Source: Aphidius gifuensis (lineage: Eukaryota > Arthropoda > Insecta > Hymenoptera > Braconidae). Taken from it: a DNA stretch of 64,000 nucleotides. Positions 42,601 through 52,491 of this stretch are shown in pieces. The stretch is taken from positions 26,630,154-26,694,153 of the forward strand of contig NC_057788.1 in assembly GCF_014905175.1 (NCBI RefSeq), written 5' to 3'. The position numbers were made by a program, and so were the translations under genes. Below the pieces are notes generated by a model. The model did no database searches. It was not told the origin of the DNA and saw nothing but the letters and a program-made list of their open reading frames with translations. Each line of letters begins with the position of its first letter. The stretch's first letter is position 1.

Positions 42601-45600
42601 CTGGGTTATGGGAATGCATCGCCGCGAACCCCGCCGCCGAGGTCAGGTACACGGCCAAGCTTCAGGTAAAAGGTAACTAGCTGATTGGCGCAACAACCCA
42701 AAAAATTAAAAGATGAATAATTCTTACCGGCTCCGAGTAATATTGTTTTTTTTTTTTTTTTAATATTTATATAGATAAAAAAAATTTAATTTATTGAAAA
42801 TATTGATTAATACTCGGGGTCGGAAATTTCCTTTTTATTTAATCCTGATAAATTCATTTTGACAATTGATTTATATTCCTAATCAAATCATCAATCCTCA
42901 TTGAAGCACAATATTTTTTTTTACATTCATTTAAAACATAAAAATATTTCCTAGTTATTTCCAAATATTAGATAATCCTAATCATCATAATATCATATAA
43001 ACATATAGTTTAATTACAGAATTAAAAAATTTCCAAAACAGCTTTATGATAATTAACATCTGTATACATAACATTAGACAACATTTATATATTGACAATT
43101 GATAAATTTAAATGATATATAATAATAATCCTTACAAAATCCATCATATCCACATAAAACACAGTGTGTATTATACATTTACGTTGCTTTGGCTCTCTGG
43201 GAATGCGTCGGTATATCTCATGGATCCCCCAAGGTTTGCTTGACTTGACTGATATAATAACAAAGGTAACAGTTGAACCCTCCTTTTATTTCCACATTAA
43301 TAAAATTAACAATATCATTTTTATAATAATCCAAAATTTAAAAAAAAAATATACAATAGTAATAATCTTTTTACCTGATGCGTGCGTGTGTGTGGTAATA
43401 AAAGTAATTATTTTTTTTAGCATGTTTTGTTTTGTTTCCTTTCAATTTTTCATATATCTATGTTTTAATTAAATAATATTTATGTACTAGTTGTGCCTCT
43501 AGATATTGTAAATGTGTTAAAAATTTATTGTTAATATTTTTAGGTTTAAAACCTACTATATATACACAATTTTTATTATCACAATATTTTTGCATGATTA
43601 TTTTTAAATAACAATTTCTATGTGTATACTATTTTTTATTATCTTCTTTAATATTTTTTTAATATTTATATTTCACAATTTTTTCACGATAATCTATTAT
43701 TAATAAAACACAACTCTTTTTTTAATATAAAAAAAAAAACGTGAACAAATACCAAATGGGGTTTAAATAAAAATCAATTTTTATAAATATTAACTGGACA
43801 TTTTAAATTTTATTTACTTAAAGATGAATAAATAAATAAATACCCCAAGTCTTGTTCACGTTTTTAAAAATTTATTTTAAGTAAATCATAGGCTAGTAGT
43901 TTATATTTAATTTTTTATTAATAATTATAAGTTTGTATAATATCTGACTAGACGTTTAGAAGCGAGTAAATATAATATTATTTTATTATTATAAATATTA
44001 TTTCGGCTGTAATAAAAAAGTCCCATATTGGCTTTTATAATTTATTATTTTTAATATTATGCCCGTGGGCATCACCTGCCATTTTATTATTGTTATTATT
44101 ATTTATAAATCACGTATTTAAATAATATTATTTATTTTTGTTATTTGGTATATTATTCTTATGTTGAATTGCCTTCACGCGAGTATTATATATATATTTA
44201 TTCGGTACATTCACGCAAAGTAAATAAAACGAAGTAAATATTATATTATTATGTATTTTATTTATTGTATTATTATTCGAACGTGACGCATTTGCGCCGT
44301 TTCGTATATATAATAAATTGGATATTCCACCTCACAGTATTTTTCGCTTGTGCAGCGTTTTGTTTATTTTATTATATATATATCACAATCGTAATAGTAG
44401 AACCTAAAACACCTTATTGTTTTTTTGAAAACAAATAAGTAAAAAAAATATATTAAATAAACTAAAAATAAAAATAAAATTCCTCTTTAAAAATTGGGCT
44501 TTCGAGACTAAACAAAATGGGATGTTGGTAGCAAAGATACAAAATTTGAGATGGGTTCATCGAACTTTTATTTTTTTTTTACTTTTTTCTCTTCTTCTTT
44601 TGAGCTTGTATATATGCTTCCTATATTTTTAGTCCCTGAGGCAGAAGGATGAACCTAGTCTCATTCCCCCGGGGGAAATAAAAGGATTTCTTTGTGAGAC
44701 GTCCCATGTGAGACTCGATTGCAACCCCAATCTGCCATTCTAATCCAATAACAATGATCTCACCTAAACTCATCATTCAACAAACTATAACCACTCACAA
44801 ACTATCCTGTTCATATTCATTATCACCTCAAATATTAATTAGTTATATCCGGTTAGTTTACTTGTTATATTTTAAATTTAATAATAATATTATTATTATA
44901 AAACTTTTACAACTTGTATCAAAGTTTATAAACTTTTACTTTTAATATTTTATCATCATATATATTCATAATTTTTATTTATTTATTATTTTTTTTTATA
45001 TCTTATATTTATTTAAATTTATAATAACTATAATAACTATTTTAATCGTGGTGTCTATTTTTTTCTTCTTTATTTAATTTTTATTTAATTTTATTATTGA
45101 TATTATTATTATTATTATTATTAAATCGCTTCTTGATACAACGTCGGTTATTCGTTCGCGTGAAAATTATTAAAATTTTCATTTAACGATATATAAAGTC
45201 AGTTTTATTATTCGACTTTTTTAATTATATATACTATTATCTATTTATATATTTATACTTAAATATTTATGTAGTTGATGAACACTTGGATAAAAAAATA
45301 TATATTGTTTATAAATTTTTCAGTACCACCTCATTGGCTAGTTGAACCAATGGACACAAGTGTCGAAAGAAATCGACATGTATCATTTCATTGTCAAGCA
45401 CAGGGTGTTCCACCACCAGTCATTGTTTGGAAAAAGGGAACAGGTACAACAATTTATACACATATAGGATTTATTTTTAACGAAACCTTGCAACATGTCA
45501 TTCAATCGACAAATTAAATTTAATTAACAAAAATAAATTCGTATTGTTGTTGATCAGGCAGTAAATCGGGTGAATACGAAGAAATGCGAGAAAGTTCGTA

Positions 45601-48600
45601 TACAAAATTACTGAACAATGGTACTTTAGTACTTCAACATGTCAAGGAAGACAGGGAAGGTTACTATCTCTGTCAAGCCAGTAATGGTATTGGTACTGGC
45701 ATTGGTAAGGTCGTTCAACTTCGTGTTAATTGTAAGTAAAATTACAACTGTCGTCAATACTTTTAAATTAAAAAAATAAATAAAAATAAAAACAAATTCC
45801 TTGATATAAAAAAAAAACACAAATAAATATAAAATTTTCAATATCTTTTAAATTTTTCAGCTTCACCTTACTTTGCTGCACCATCAAGACTTGTCACAGT
45901 AAAAAAAGATGATACTGCAACACTTCACTGTGAGGTTCATGGTGACCAGCCAATAACTGTAACTTGGTTAAAAGGTGGAAAAATTGAGTTGAATCCTTCA
46001 ACAAATTACAGGTAAAAAGAAAATAAAAAAATAATTTAACAATATTGTTTTTGTCTTTTAAATATAATAATTTTGTTAATAAATTGTCAACAGAGTTACT
46101 GTACAAACAGAAATTATACCAGACGGTGTAGAAGCACAGTTGCAGATATCCTCAGCGGAAGCATCTGACAGTGCTGGCTACTTTTGTCAAGCAAGTAATC
46201 TCTATGGTAGAGATCAACAGTTGGTTCAACTTTTAGTTCAAGGTATTTAATTACACGCACATATAAAATATTTAACACTAAATACCAATAAAACTTTTGA
46301 CCCTTGTTTTAATTATTTATATTATTATTCTATTGGATTAATTTGTGTGTTACAGAACCACCACAACCACCCCATACCCTAGAGACAGCAATGATTGCAG
46401 CCCGTAGTATTAATGTTAAATGGCAACACAGAGGACAAGATACAAGTGAAGTATCAAAATATATATTACAATGGAAAGAGGGTGAAAGTGGTATGTGGCA
46501 ACAACAAGAATTAACTGGACCACCATTACCATATGCTGCACTTATTGATGATTTAAAACCAGCAACAAAATATACAATAAGAATTATTGCTGAAGGTGCT
46601 GCTGGACGATCATCACCATCAGCTGAATTAATTGTTAAAACAGAACCACAAAGACCTGCTGGGCCACCAATTAATATTTCAGCAAAGCCAATATCACCAA
46701 ATGAAATTATTATAACTTGGTCACCACCACTACCTGAACTTCGTCATGGTGATGTTCAAGGCTTCAACGTTGGATTTAGAGAATCTAGGTAATTTAATTA
46801 ATTCCATTACTTTTTTTTTTTTATCTCATTAAATATTTGCTATATTATTTTAATTATTTAATCAAATGATTGAACATTATTAACTCGTAGTTTAAATTTA
46901 AAATATCATATTCAGCTCAATTATTTAAGTAATCGTCTGGGGCATTGACTTATCATTTTATTCCCAACGTAATCAATAACACAAAGAGATTACCTACTTT
47001 ATTGATTTTTTTTTTTTTTTTCATTTATTTTTTATTCATAGTGGTGGAAATCCATCGTACAATTTTACTTCAGTCCCGGGAGATGGTGAAGAAGGAGGCG
47101 GTGATCTACATCTCATGGGGCTCAGACCTTATACAAGATATACTATTGTTGTTCAAGCTTACAATCAAGTTGGATCTGGACCATTGTCTGAGCCTCTTCC
47201 TACACAAACACTTGAAGATGGTAAGCTTATCATTTTTTAAATGTTTTTATTTATTTTGTCAGGTAAAATTAAATATTTATTTTTTTATTTATTTACATTA
47301 GTACCTAGTAGACCACCGGAAGATGTTCGTTGTGCACCACTAACATCGCAATCACTACAAATATCTTGGAAAACGCCTCCGGCTGCTTACACCAATGGCA
47401 ATATACAGGGATACAAATTAAATTACGAACCTGTCTTACCAGATTCTTGGAGTGGTAGTGATGAAATGGAAGTGAGTTTTATTCTTTTTTTTTTTTTCAT
47501 TAATGTTTATGAGGGAAATTATTATTTGATATTTTTGGAATTTTTTTCATTCTTTTTATTTATTTATATTATTTATAGACTCGTAAAACTGGAAGTATGA
47601 CAATGACACTTGCTGGACTGAGAAAATATACAAATTATAGTATTCAAATACTTGCATATACACGTGTTGGTGATGGTGTACCAACAAGAACAATGTACTG
47701 TCGTACAAAAGAAGACGGTAAATTAAATTTTAAATTTGAAAAATAATAATAATAGTTATAATATAATATTATCAAGTTTTTGATTTGTTAAACTTGAAAG
47801 GTATATATTTAAGTTTTAATTAAAAACAACAATATTAATTTAGTGCCTGGAAGTCCAGCGGATATTAAAGTTGTCGTGAGTTCGCCTCAAGCACTTTTTA
47901 TATCATGGCTACCACCACTAGAGCCCAATGGCGATATTACAAAATACAATCTTTACTCAAGGTGACTAATTAAATTTATTAAATTTTTTTTTTTGCTTCC
48001 AATATTATTTCTAGAATAAATATTTAAATTAATTTTTTTTTTTTTGTAATATATTAGAATAATGGATGGTCGAGAAGAATTAAATCATGGAAAACGAGTT
48101 TTACCAGCGACAAATTTATTTTTTGAAGTAACTGGTCTTCAACAACACGTTGAATATCAGTTTTGGGTAACAGCAAGTACTCGTAGTGGTGAAGGACAAA
48201 GTTCAACAGTTGCTGCTGCAATGCCAAAAAATCATGTTGCAGCTAAAATAACATCATTTGGTGGTCATACTGTAATGCCATGGCGTGGAACAATAACAAT
48301 GGCATGTCATGCTGTTGGTGAACCAACTCGAGAATGGTTCAAAGGTCTTTCTGATCAAATTCACAGTGATTCCGCTAGAAATATACAAATTTTACCAACT
48401 GGAGAACTTATTTTATCAAATCTACAGCTACAAGATGGTGGAAATTATACATGTCAAGTTGAAAATGCCTTAGGAAGTGATAGATTACATTACACTTTAA
48501 CTGTACAAGGTAATACCACTTTGACTATGTGTTTTGTAATTTTTTATTATTGTGCTGTTATTTATTTGTTTACTTTGATCTACCATTTTCTAGTTCCACC

Positions 48601-50876
48601 AAATGCTCCTGTACTTTATGTTACGAGCTCAACATCTAGCAGTGTTTTGCTTCACTGGAAATCAGGATATAATGGAGGTACACCACTTACTGGATACAGT
48701 TTGCATTATAAAACTACTCATGGAAACTTGGATGAACTTCAACTGCCCCGACGAGCAACAAATCACGAATTAAAAGTAAATATTTTTACTCAATAATAAT
48801 ACATGAATAAAATGATTTGTTAAATATTAAATTTTTAATTGTGTAATATATTGATTGACAGAATCTACTATGTGGCAACATGTATCAGCTGTACCTGACC
48901 TCGCACAATAAAATTGGTAGTAGCCCACCATCCCCAGTACTTTCAGTTAGAACCCAGGGTCAACCACCAGGAATTCCTGCAGCTTCTACATTCCTATCAC
49001 CAAACTCAACAACTCTAGCTCTTCGCTTACACATGTGGCCAGACAATGGATGTCCAATTGTATATTTTGTCATTGAATATCGTCCGATAAATGAATATCA
49101 CTGGACTCTTGTTTCTAATAATGTTAAAATGCAACGAAGATTCTTAGTCACAAATTTATCACCAAGTACTGTTTACCAATTGAAAATTGAAGCATACAAT
49201 ATTGCTGGAAATAATCAAGCTGAATTTAGTTTTGTCACTCTAACAAAAGATGGTGGTAAGAATATATTATATGTATAATTAATTTTGAATAAAAATAATT
49301 GTATTATTATTTAAATAATAATAATTTAATTTTTTTTTTTAGAAGCACCACCTCCAGAATTATCTGAACGTGGCATCATATCAGTATTACCATTCTATGC
49401 TGATATGAAAATAATGTTACCAATTATTGTCGCAGCATTTGCATTGTTTGCGGTTTTTTCTGTTGTTATAATGCGATGGAAAAATCAACATTTGGGGGAC
49501 CGGAACGCGCGACCAATGAAAGAAACACAGGAGAATCAACAGAACGCGGAGACACAGAGGGAACGGTATTACGCGACTATTCACAAAGTCGCATTCTCAC
49601 AAGCTGCCGGAGATACGGACAAGATTCCAGGTGAATATATAACACAATCGTTTAATACTTGAAAATTTAATATAATTTATAAGCTTAAATTTAAAAAACT
49701 AGTAATCAATCAGTGGTATTTGCCAACAAATGTCATATTCAGAAAATGACGCTGGAGAATTTGTCTCATAAAATAAAAATGACAAAAATGGGTGGTTTTT
49801 TTAGGTGGGTTACAGGTTTCCTATTCTGATTCTAGAGAACAGCGAAGATATCAGCCCGTACGCTACGTTCCAGCTTTCGGAGGGGGGAGGGGGAGGCCTG
49901 GCAGGGCTGGGAGGATTGGGCAGTCTAGGAATGGCAGAGGCCTCGGCTGCGGGTCTTCATCCGAACAATACTCTGCTTCACAGTTTCATGTATCACGAGC
50001 ATGCGATGACAGAGGGATGTGCGAGTCCCCCACCGATGGCATCGGTACTTTTTTTTGCTTAGAACTTTTAATATTTAACTATTTAAAGAGTATGCTGATA
50101 ATTTTTTTAATTATTAGAGTATGAAGAGTGTATCATCGAGGAGGCGTCAGCAGAGGAAGCAACATACTCCCGGAGACGACAGCGACGAGAGTGAGTCTGA
50201 TCCAGATCAGCATACTCGTTCGAGAACAGAATCAGCGAATCAATTGGATGCGGGGAAACTCAAGCACAGTATGTGTTTTTTTTTTATTATTATTTTTTAA
50301 TTAAAGTATTGAATTAATTTATTTCAAATTTTATTATTTATCAAGTTCGAGCAGTCTCAGACTTTATTTATCACGGAACGTCGAGCACATCTTCCGACAT
50401 TTCACCAATGTGCGAACAAAAATCACTACCAAGACGAGGACGTTCCAGGTAAGATTAATTTTTTATAAATAATTGCCAGCGAAAAATTAAAAAAAAAAAA
50501 AAAAAACAAAAAAATTCCCTTAATTTTTAATAAAACAAACAACAAAAAAAAAAACTCCAAAAAAAAATTGAAACAGAAAAAAAGTGGCAAATTCTAAACG
50601 AAAAAAAAACCAAAATTCGGTTATCTATGAAGATGGCACGTTCCCAGCAGGAGTTCTCTGAGGATGTTGCTGCCACCAATGTCAATTGCAGAAACAGCAT
50701 TTGTTAGTACTCAAGGAAGCGTGTCAGGAAATGATAGAAATGAACGACCTGAACTTAGTGAAGCCGAGTGCGATATTGGATCACTGAAGAAGCCAAAATT
50801 AGGACTTAAAAGTACATTGTGGACAAGACCAGGTGCTCAAAATAATCCATCATCAGACTACTCAATTGCAGTTTAA
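27271..50876 (+). CDS. Dscam2: Dscam2: Down syndrome cell adhesion molecule family receptor (lacks leader exon)
   Basis: This is a neuronal immunoglobulin-superfamily receptor, known in flies for homophilic recognition in axon tiling and lamination. I join 27271-27621, 30732-30896, 33103-33249, 33330-33447, 35768-35929, 36165-36445, 38945-39089, 39866-40017, 40110-40382, one of 40595-40879 or 42373-42672, 45324-45443, 45558-45731, 45861-46011, 46094-46242, 46356-46788, 47042-47220, 47302-47471, 47579-47717, 47844-47961, 48058-48509, 48594-48775, 48862-49255, 49343-49630, 49836-50044, 50118-50268, 50346-50448 and 50633-50876. All introns are GT-AG and all phases agree, giving about 1911 residues. 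Domain order is Ig1-9, FN1-4, Ig10, FN5-6, transmembrane, cytoplasmic tail. Single exons for the halves of Ig2 and Ig3, with exactly two Ig7 exons, fit Dscam2 and not Dscam1, which has large exon arrays. The first exon starts in phase 1, so a signal-peptide exon is missing. Confidence 0.9.
27622..30731 (+). other. Dscam2 intron between Ig1 and Ig2
   Basis: About 3.1 kb without recognisable coding sequence. It contains a degenerate tandem repeat array (about 28590-29760) and a GC-richer island at about 30380-30560 that is open on both strands for short stretches. In Dscam1 the corresponding interval holds the large exon-4 array. Here no additional Ig2-half exon is seen. Confidence 0.7.
28590..29760. 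repeat. Degenerate tandem repeat array in the first resolved Dscam2 intron
   Basis: At least three related units start with TTTGGAGTAA near 28652, 29012 and 29320, spaced about 360 and 308 bases. Shared landmarks in each unit, in order, are the TTTGGAGTAA start, a GGTAAATAAA-like segment, a GGGTACGCA box, CAGCGAACATGAAG, a CGAT-plus-poly(T) run, a C-rich CACCCGAA-like segment and CTCCACAACG. A partial fourth copy with the CCCTCCAACAATATT segment lies near 29570-29600, and the array starts around the CCCCCACCCGAATACG segment. No coding potential is seen. Confidence 0.75.
30732..33249 (+). other. Dscam2: Dscam2 exons: Ig2 (two halves)
   Basis: 30732-30896 encodes the N-terminal half of Ig2 (GCTAILRCIVESHVKDLV, VVSWLQEPSFHIYPSLQG). 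33103-33249 encodes the C-terminal half (DGKFHLLPTGELLVHGLEF, YRCRTMHRLTRQVVVSS). These correspond to exons 4 and 5 of fly Dscam1. Each is single copy here. The 2.2 kb intron between them (30897-33102) is AT-rich, with a GC-richer patch at about 32870-32990 but no extra exon that I can recognise. Confidence 0.92.
33330..35929 (+). other. Dscam2: Dscam2 exons: Ig3 (two halves)
   Basis: 33330-33447 carries the first half (ILDHSGTIYVGQDESASLVC) and 35768-35929 the second (RWYAQTGAEQMPVLSGPRTR, YQCLASNLGGETSAELR). In Dscam1 the first half is the exon-6 array. Here a single version exists. The 2.3 kb intron between the exons (33448-35767) has low-complexity sequence, including a long T run near 34960, and no extra Ig-like exon that I can see. 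Confidence 0.92.
36165..36445 (+). other. Dscam2: Dscam2 exon: Ig4
   Basis: A single exon carries the complete Ig4 domain, with cysteines in AEFQCVVG and GMYQCIVRR and the Dscam signature HVITWYKDGRQLPGAGRQ. Phase is 2 in and 1 out. The following 2.5 kb intron (36446-38944) contains no recognisable gene. Confidence 0.93.
38945..40017 (+). other. Dscam2: Dscam2 exons: Ig5 (two halves)
   Basis: 38945-39089 encodes DAPPVLLYSFIEQTLQPGPA with SLKCSAAGNPTPQVTW. 39866-40017 encodes FVIGQYVTVHGDVISHVNIS and YSCTAENRAGKVTHNARL. The latter is the invariant second half of Ig5. The 776-base intron between them holds AT-rich sequence and nothing else supported. Confidence 0.93.
40110..40382 (+). other. 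Dscam2: Dscam2 exon: Ig6
   Basis: A single exon carries the Ig6 domain (LPYIRIIPKVTAVAGETLRL, KCPVAGYPIDEIKWERGG, YTCWARNKQGHSARRSG). Both edges are phase 1, which allows either Ig7 exon to follow in frame. Confidence 0.94.
40595..40879 (+). other. Dscam2: Dscam2 alternative exon Ig7-A
   Basis: A 285-base exon with phase 1 at both edges encodes a whole Ig7 domain (VPPKISPFFANRDLHLGERT, SLTCSVTRGDQPIRITWLKD, VDQYNSMLMIESLSPDHNG, ISCLVANNAGSTSYSATLVV). It is homologous over its length to the exon at 42373-42672 and occupies the same position in the protein, so the two are expected to be mutually exclusive. From known biology, fly Dscam2 makes two isoforms that differ only in Ig7 and bind only their own kind. 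Confidence 0.93.
40880..42372 (+). other. Intron between the two alternative Ig7 exons
   Basis: About 1.5 kb between Ig7-A and Ig7-B contains no third Ig7 copy that I can recognise. A somewhat GC-richer block near 41310-41400 and a pyrimidine-rich segment directly before the Ig7-B acceptor are the only features that stand out as possible control sequence for exon choice. Confidence 0.6.
42373..42672 (+). other. Dscam2: Dscam2 alternative exon Ig7-B
   Basis: A 300-base exon, phase 1 at both edges, encodes the second version of Ig7 (VPPIIEPFNFQEGLSEGMRT, TVCGVAAGDPPLTISWLKDG, LDPYSSLLSISNLAAEHSG, LWECIAANPAAEVRYTAKL). It lies 1.5 kb downstream of Ig7-A. Its beginning and end are unusually GC-rich for this locus (codons such as CGG, GCG and GGG), unlike Ig7-A. 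Splicing either exon, or even both, would keep the frame, so exclusivity must be enforced by regulation rather than by frame. Confidence 0.92.
42673..45323 (+). other. Intron between Ig7-B and Ig8
   Basis: A 2.65 kb AT-rich intron. Two GC-richer islands break the monotony: about 43180-43260, which shares a short match with the end of Ig7-B, and about 44631-44742, preceded by a T-tract and AG. Neither forms a complete Ig exon in the right phase. Confidence 0.6.
45324..45731 (+). other. Dscam2: Dscam2 exons: Ig8
   Basis: 45324-45443 encodes VPPHWLVEPMDTSVERNRHV and SFHCQAQGVPPPVIVWKKG. 45558-45731 encodes GSKSGEYEEMRESSYTKLLN and YYLCQASNGIGTGIGKVVQL. Together they form the eighth Ig domain, whose sequence is strongly conserved in the family. 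Confidence 0.94.
45861..46242 (+). other. Dscam2: Dscam2 exons: Ig9
   Basis: 45861-46011 encodes SSPYFAAPSRLVTVKKDDTA with TLHCEVHGDQPITVTWLKGG. 46094-46242 encodes PDGVEAQLQISSAEASDSAG and YFCQASNLYGRDQQLVQLLV. The Ig cysteines are those in LHCEV and YFCQA. Confidence 0.94.
46356..47220 (+). other. Dscam2: Dscam2 exons: FN3-1 and FN3-2
   Basis: The large exon 46356-46788 holds the first fibronectin type III domain (INVKWQHRGQDTSEVSKYIL, LKPATKYTIRIIAEGAAGRS) and the start of the second (RPAGPPINISAKPISPNEII). 47042-47220 completes FN3-2 (LRPYTRYTIVVQAYNQVGSG). The 253-base intron between them is AT-rich only. Confidence 0.94.
47302..47717 (+). other. Dscam2: Dscam2 exons: FN3-3
   Basis: 47302-47471 encodes VPSRPPEDVRCAPLTSQSLQ and ISWKTPPAAYTNGNIQGYKL, ending in phase 0. 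47579-47717 encodes MTLAGLRKYTNYSIQILAYT. The pattern is the third FN3 domain of Dscam proteins. Confidence 0.94.
47844..48509 (+). other. Dscam2: Dscam2 exons: FN3-4 and Ig10
   Basis: 47844-47961 encodes the start of FN3-4 (VPGSPADIKVVVSSPQALFI, PPLEPNGDITKYNLYSR). 48058-48509 completes it (GLQQHVEYQFWVTASTRSGE) and runs straight into Ig10 (ITSFGGHTVMPWRGTITMAC, GNYTCQVENALGSDRLHYTL). An Ig domain between FN3-4 and FN3-5 is diagnostic of Dscam. Confidence 0.95.
48594..49255 (+). other. Dscam2: Dscam2 exons: FN3-5 and FN3-6
   Basis: 48594-48775 encodes FN3-5 (VPPNAPVLYVTSSTSSSVLL, GGTPLTGYSLHYK), ending in phase 0. 48862-49255 completes it and adds FN3-6 (LHMWPDNGCPIVYFVIEYRP, LSPSTVYQLKIEAYNIAGNN). 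At the end the GATGGTGGTAAG context offers two possible GT donors. The second keeps the DGEAPPPE junction typical of the family. Confidence 0.93.
49343..50876 (+). other. Dscam2: Dscam2 exons: transmembrane segment and cytoplasmic tail
   Basis: 49343-49630 holds a clear membrane helix (PIIVAAFALFAVFSVVIM) and the juxtamembrane RERYYATIHKVAF motif. 49836-50044 encodes ENSEDISPYATFQLSE, a glycine/leucine-rich insert and LLHSFMYHEHAMTEGCASPP. 50118-50268 is basic and acidic with SDESESDPD. 50346-50448 encodes IYHGTSSTSSDISP and the SLPRRGRS motif. 50633-50876 is the last exon, ending SDYSIAV then TAA. The last two exons each have more than one in-frame acceptor (50346, 50355 or 50361; 50633 or 50651), so their starts are uncertain. 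YATF and YATI are likely tyrosine-based docking motifs. Confidence 0.88.
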
Positions 50877-51066
50877 ATTTATCTAGCTGGATCATTGCTA
50901 GATTAACAAAAAAAAAAAAAAAACAAAATTTAATCCAAAAACGCTCGTCGTGGGTGATTTATTTATTTATTTATTTTTCTCATTTTTTTATTTATCATTA
51001 TTTTAAAAATCCCTTGGAGATACATTTTTTTCTAGTTTATTTTTTCATCACAAAATGAAAGTCTTG

Positions 51067-51072
51067 AATAAA
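51067..51072 (+). terminator. Possible Dscam2 polyadenylation signal
   Basis: This is a canonical AATAAA hexamer 191 bases after the Dscam2 stop codon. In such AT-rich DNA the hexamer is frequent, so this is position-based support only. Confidence 0.3.
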
Positions 51073-52201
51073 AAATTATATTAATAATAACGACTGCAAA
51101 AACCAGTGTCTTCCTTTTTACTGAACTTTAATATTTTACACACTTTGCATACTTCACTGCCAGCTTGTTAAAAAAAACCATCTCCAAGGGATTTCGAAAA
51201 GAAAATAAAAAACCAACTAAATATCTAATTAATATATTTTTTTTAATTTGCTCATTACGACGAGACTGCATGAATAAATGTGTACGCATGGCTGTGATCA
51301 ATTGAATGCATCTAGTCAAATGCGTGGAATATAATTTAAAATAATAATAATAATAATACAATAAATTGATGCGTGCCAAAACGACAATTTGCTCAGACCG
51401 CTGAAGATAAAACTACAGCGGACGACCCATCCGAGACCAAAAGACTTATATTCCAAAAAAAAAAAAAAAAAAATTACGAGTGCTTCAGCGTCTTGAAAAA
51501 TTAAAAAAATTAAATGAATATTGATTTAACTAGATTTTATTAAAATTTTAATGAAAAAAAAATTAAAATTCGATAGGCATTTTTCAGTCGTATTGCTTGA
51601 TGCGTATACGCTGGGCTCTGTTGCATTGTAAAGTTTATATATATAAAGAAAAAAAATAAAAGAAATAATAAACGTACGAATAAACGTTAATTAATTTAAG
51701 TACGTTATTACATTAAGACTTTTAAAAAAATTAAAATATGATTAAATGCGTGTTATATAATTGTAGACGTAAGTGAGAACTGCGCCTGCATTTGGCCACG
51801 ATATGATGTATATATGATAGGTAGAAGCAACGTCAATCAAACGTTTTTAATTTATAATTTTTACTAATAATAATAAATGAATAATCATTGACAAAAAAAA
51901 AACACTTTATTCATTATTATATTTTGAATGAAAGTCCCTTCGAAAATGTCCATTTAAAAATAAAAAGAATTTAAATTTTTTGTACATTAAAAACTTTTAT
52001 ATTTATATATAAATAATATATTTTTTTTTGTTGTATTTACTTGTGGAAAAAAAATTAATTATCAATTCAATACGCACATGTGTAAAACAAGTGTAAAAAG
52101 ATTTTTGTTTTTTTTTTTTAATTTTCGTGAAAATTTATTATTGAATTTATTGATTATTTTTTATAATGGACGAGAAGGGTCACTAATCAAATGAACGATA
52201 A

Positions 52202-52207
52202 TTTATT
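52202..52207 (-). terminator. Possible tropomyosin A polyadenylation signal
   Basis: AATAAA on the minus strand, about 285 bases past the tropomyosin A stop. It is weak evidence because the hexamer is common in this AT-rich sequence. Confidence 0.25.
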
Positions 52208-52491
52208 ATGATGTACATTAAACCAGAAAAAAAAATATTAATGTAAGGAAAAAAAAAATATATATATAATAAAAATAAACCGAGGCATGTTAAATGATGT
52301 TCAAACGTGTTTTTCAATGGTCTATGTAATAAGAAAAATAATAAATGCAACGGCCTCAAGTTAATCTGAGGACAGTCATTTAAATCCATTGTATCAACAA
52401 AGTCAAAATGAAATAAATTGATATAATGTAAAAAAAAAAAGAATAAAATAATTAATGTTATTTAAAAAAAAAAAAAACAATATCATCTTAA

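Larger units (their letters stand above)
50877..52491. other. Convergent intergenic region between Dscam2 and the downstream tropomyosin
   Basis: This stretch should contain the 3' UTRs of Dscam2 (plus) and tropomyosin A (minus). AATAAA at 51067-51072 is a possible Dscam2 poly(A) signal and TTTATT at 52202-52207 a possible minus-strand one. It contains no further ORF of interest. Confidence 0.6.

Noticed and set aside
43164..43472. 102-codon frame in the Ig7-Ig8 intron
   Set aside because: The frame itself has no Ig pattern and ends in low-complexity sequence. Only the short Ig7-like match in another frame was kept as a weak finding.
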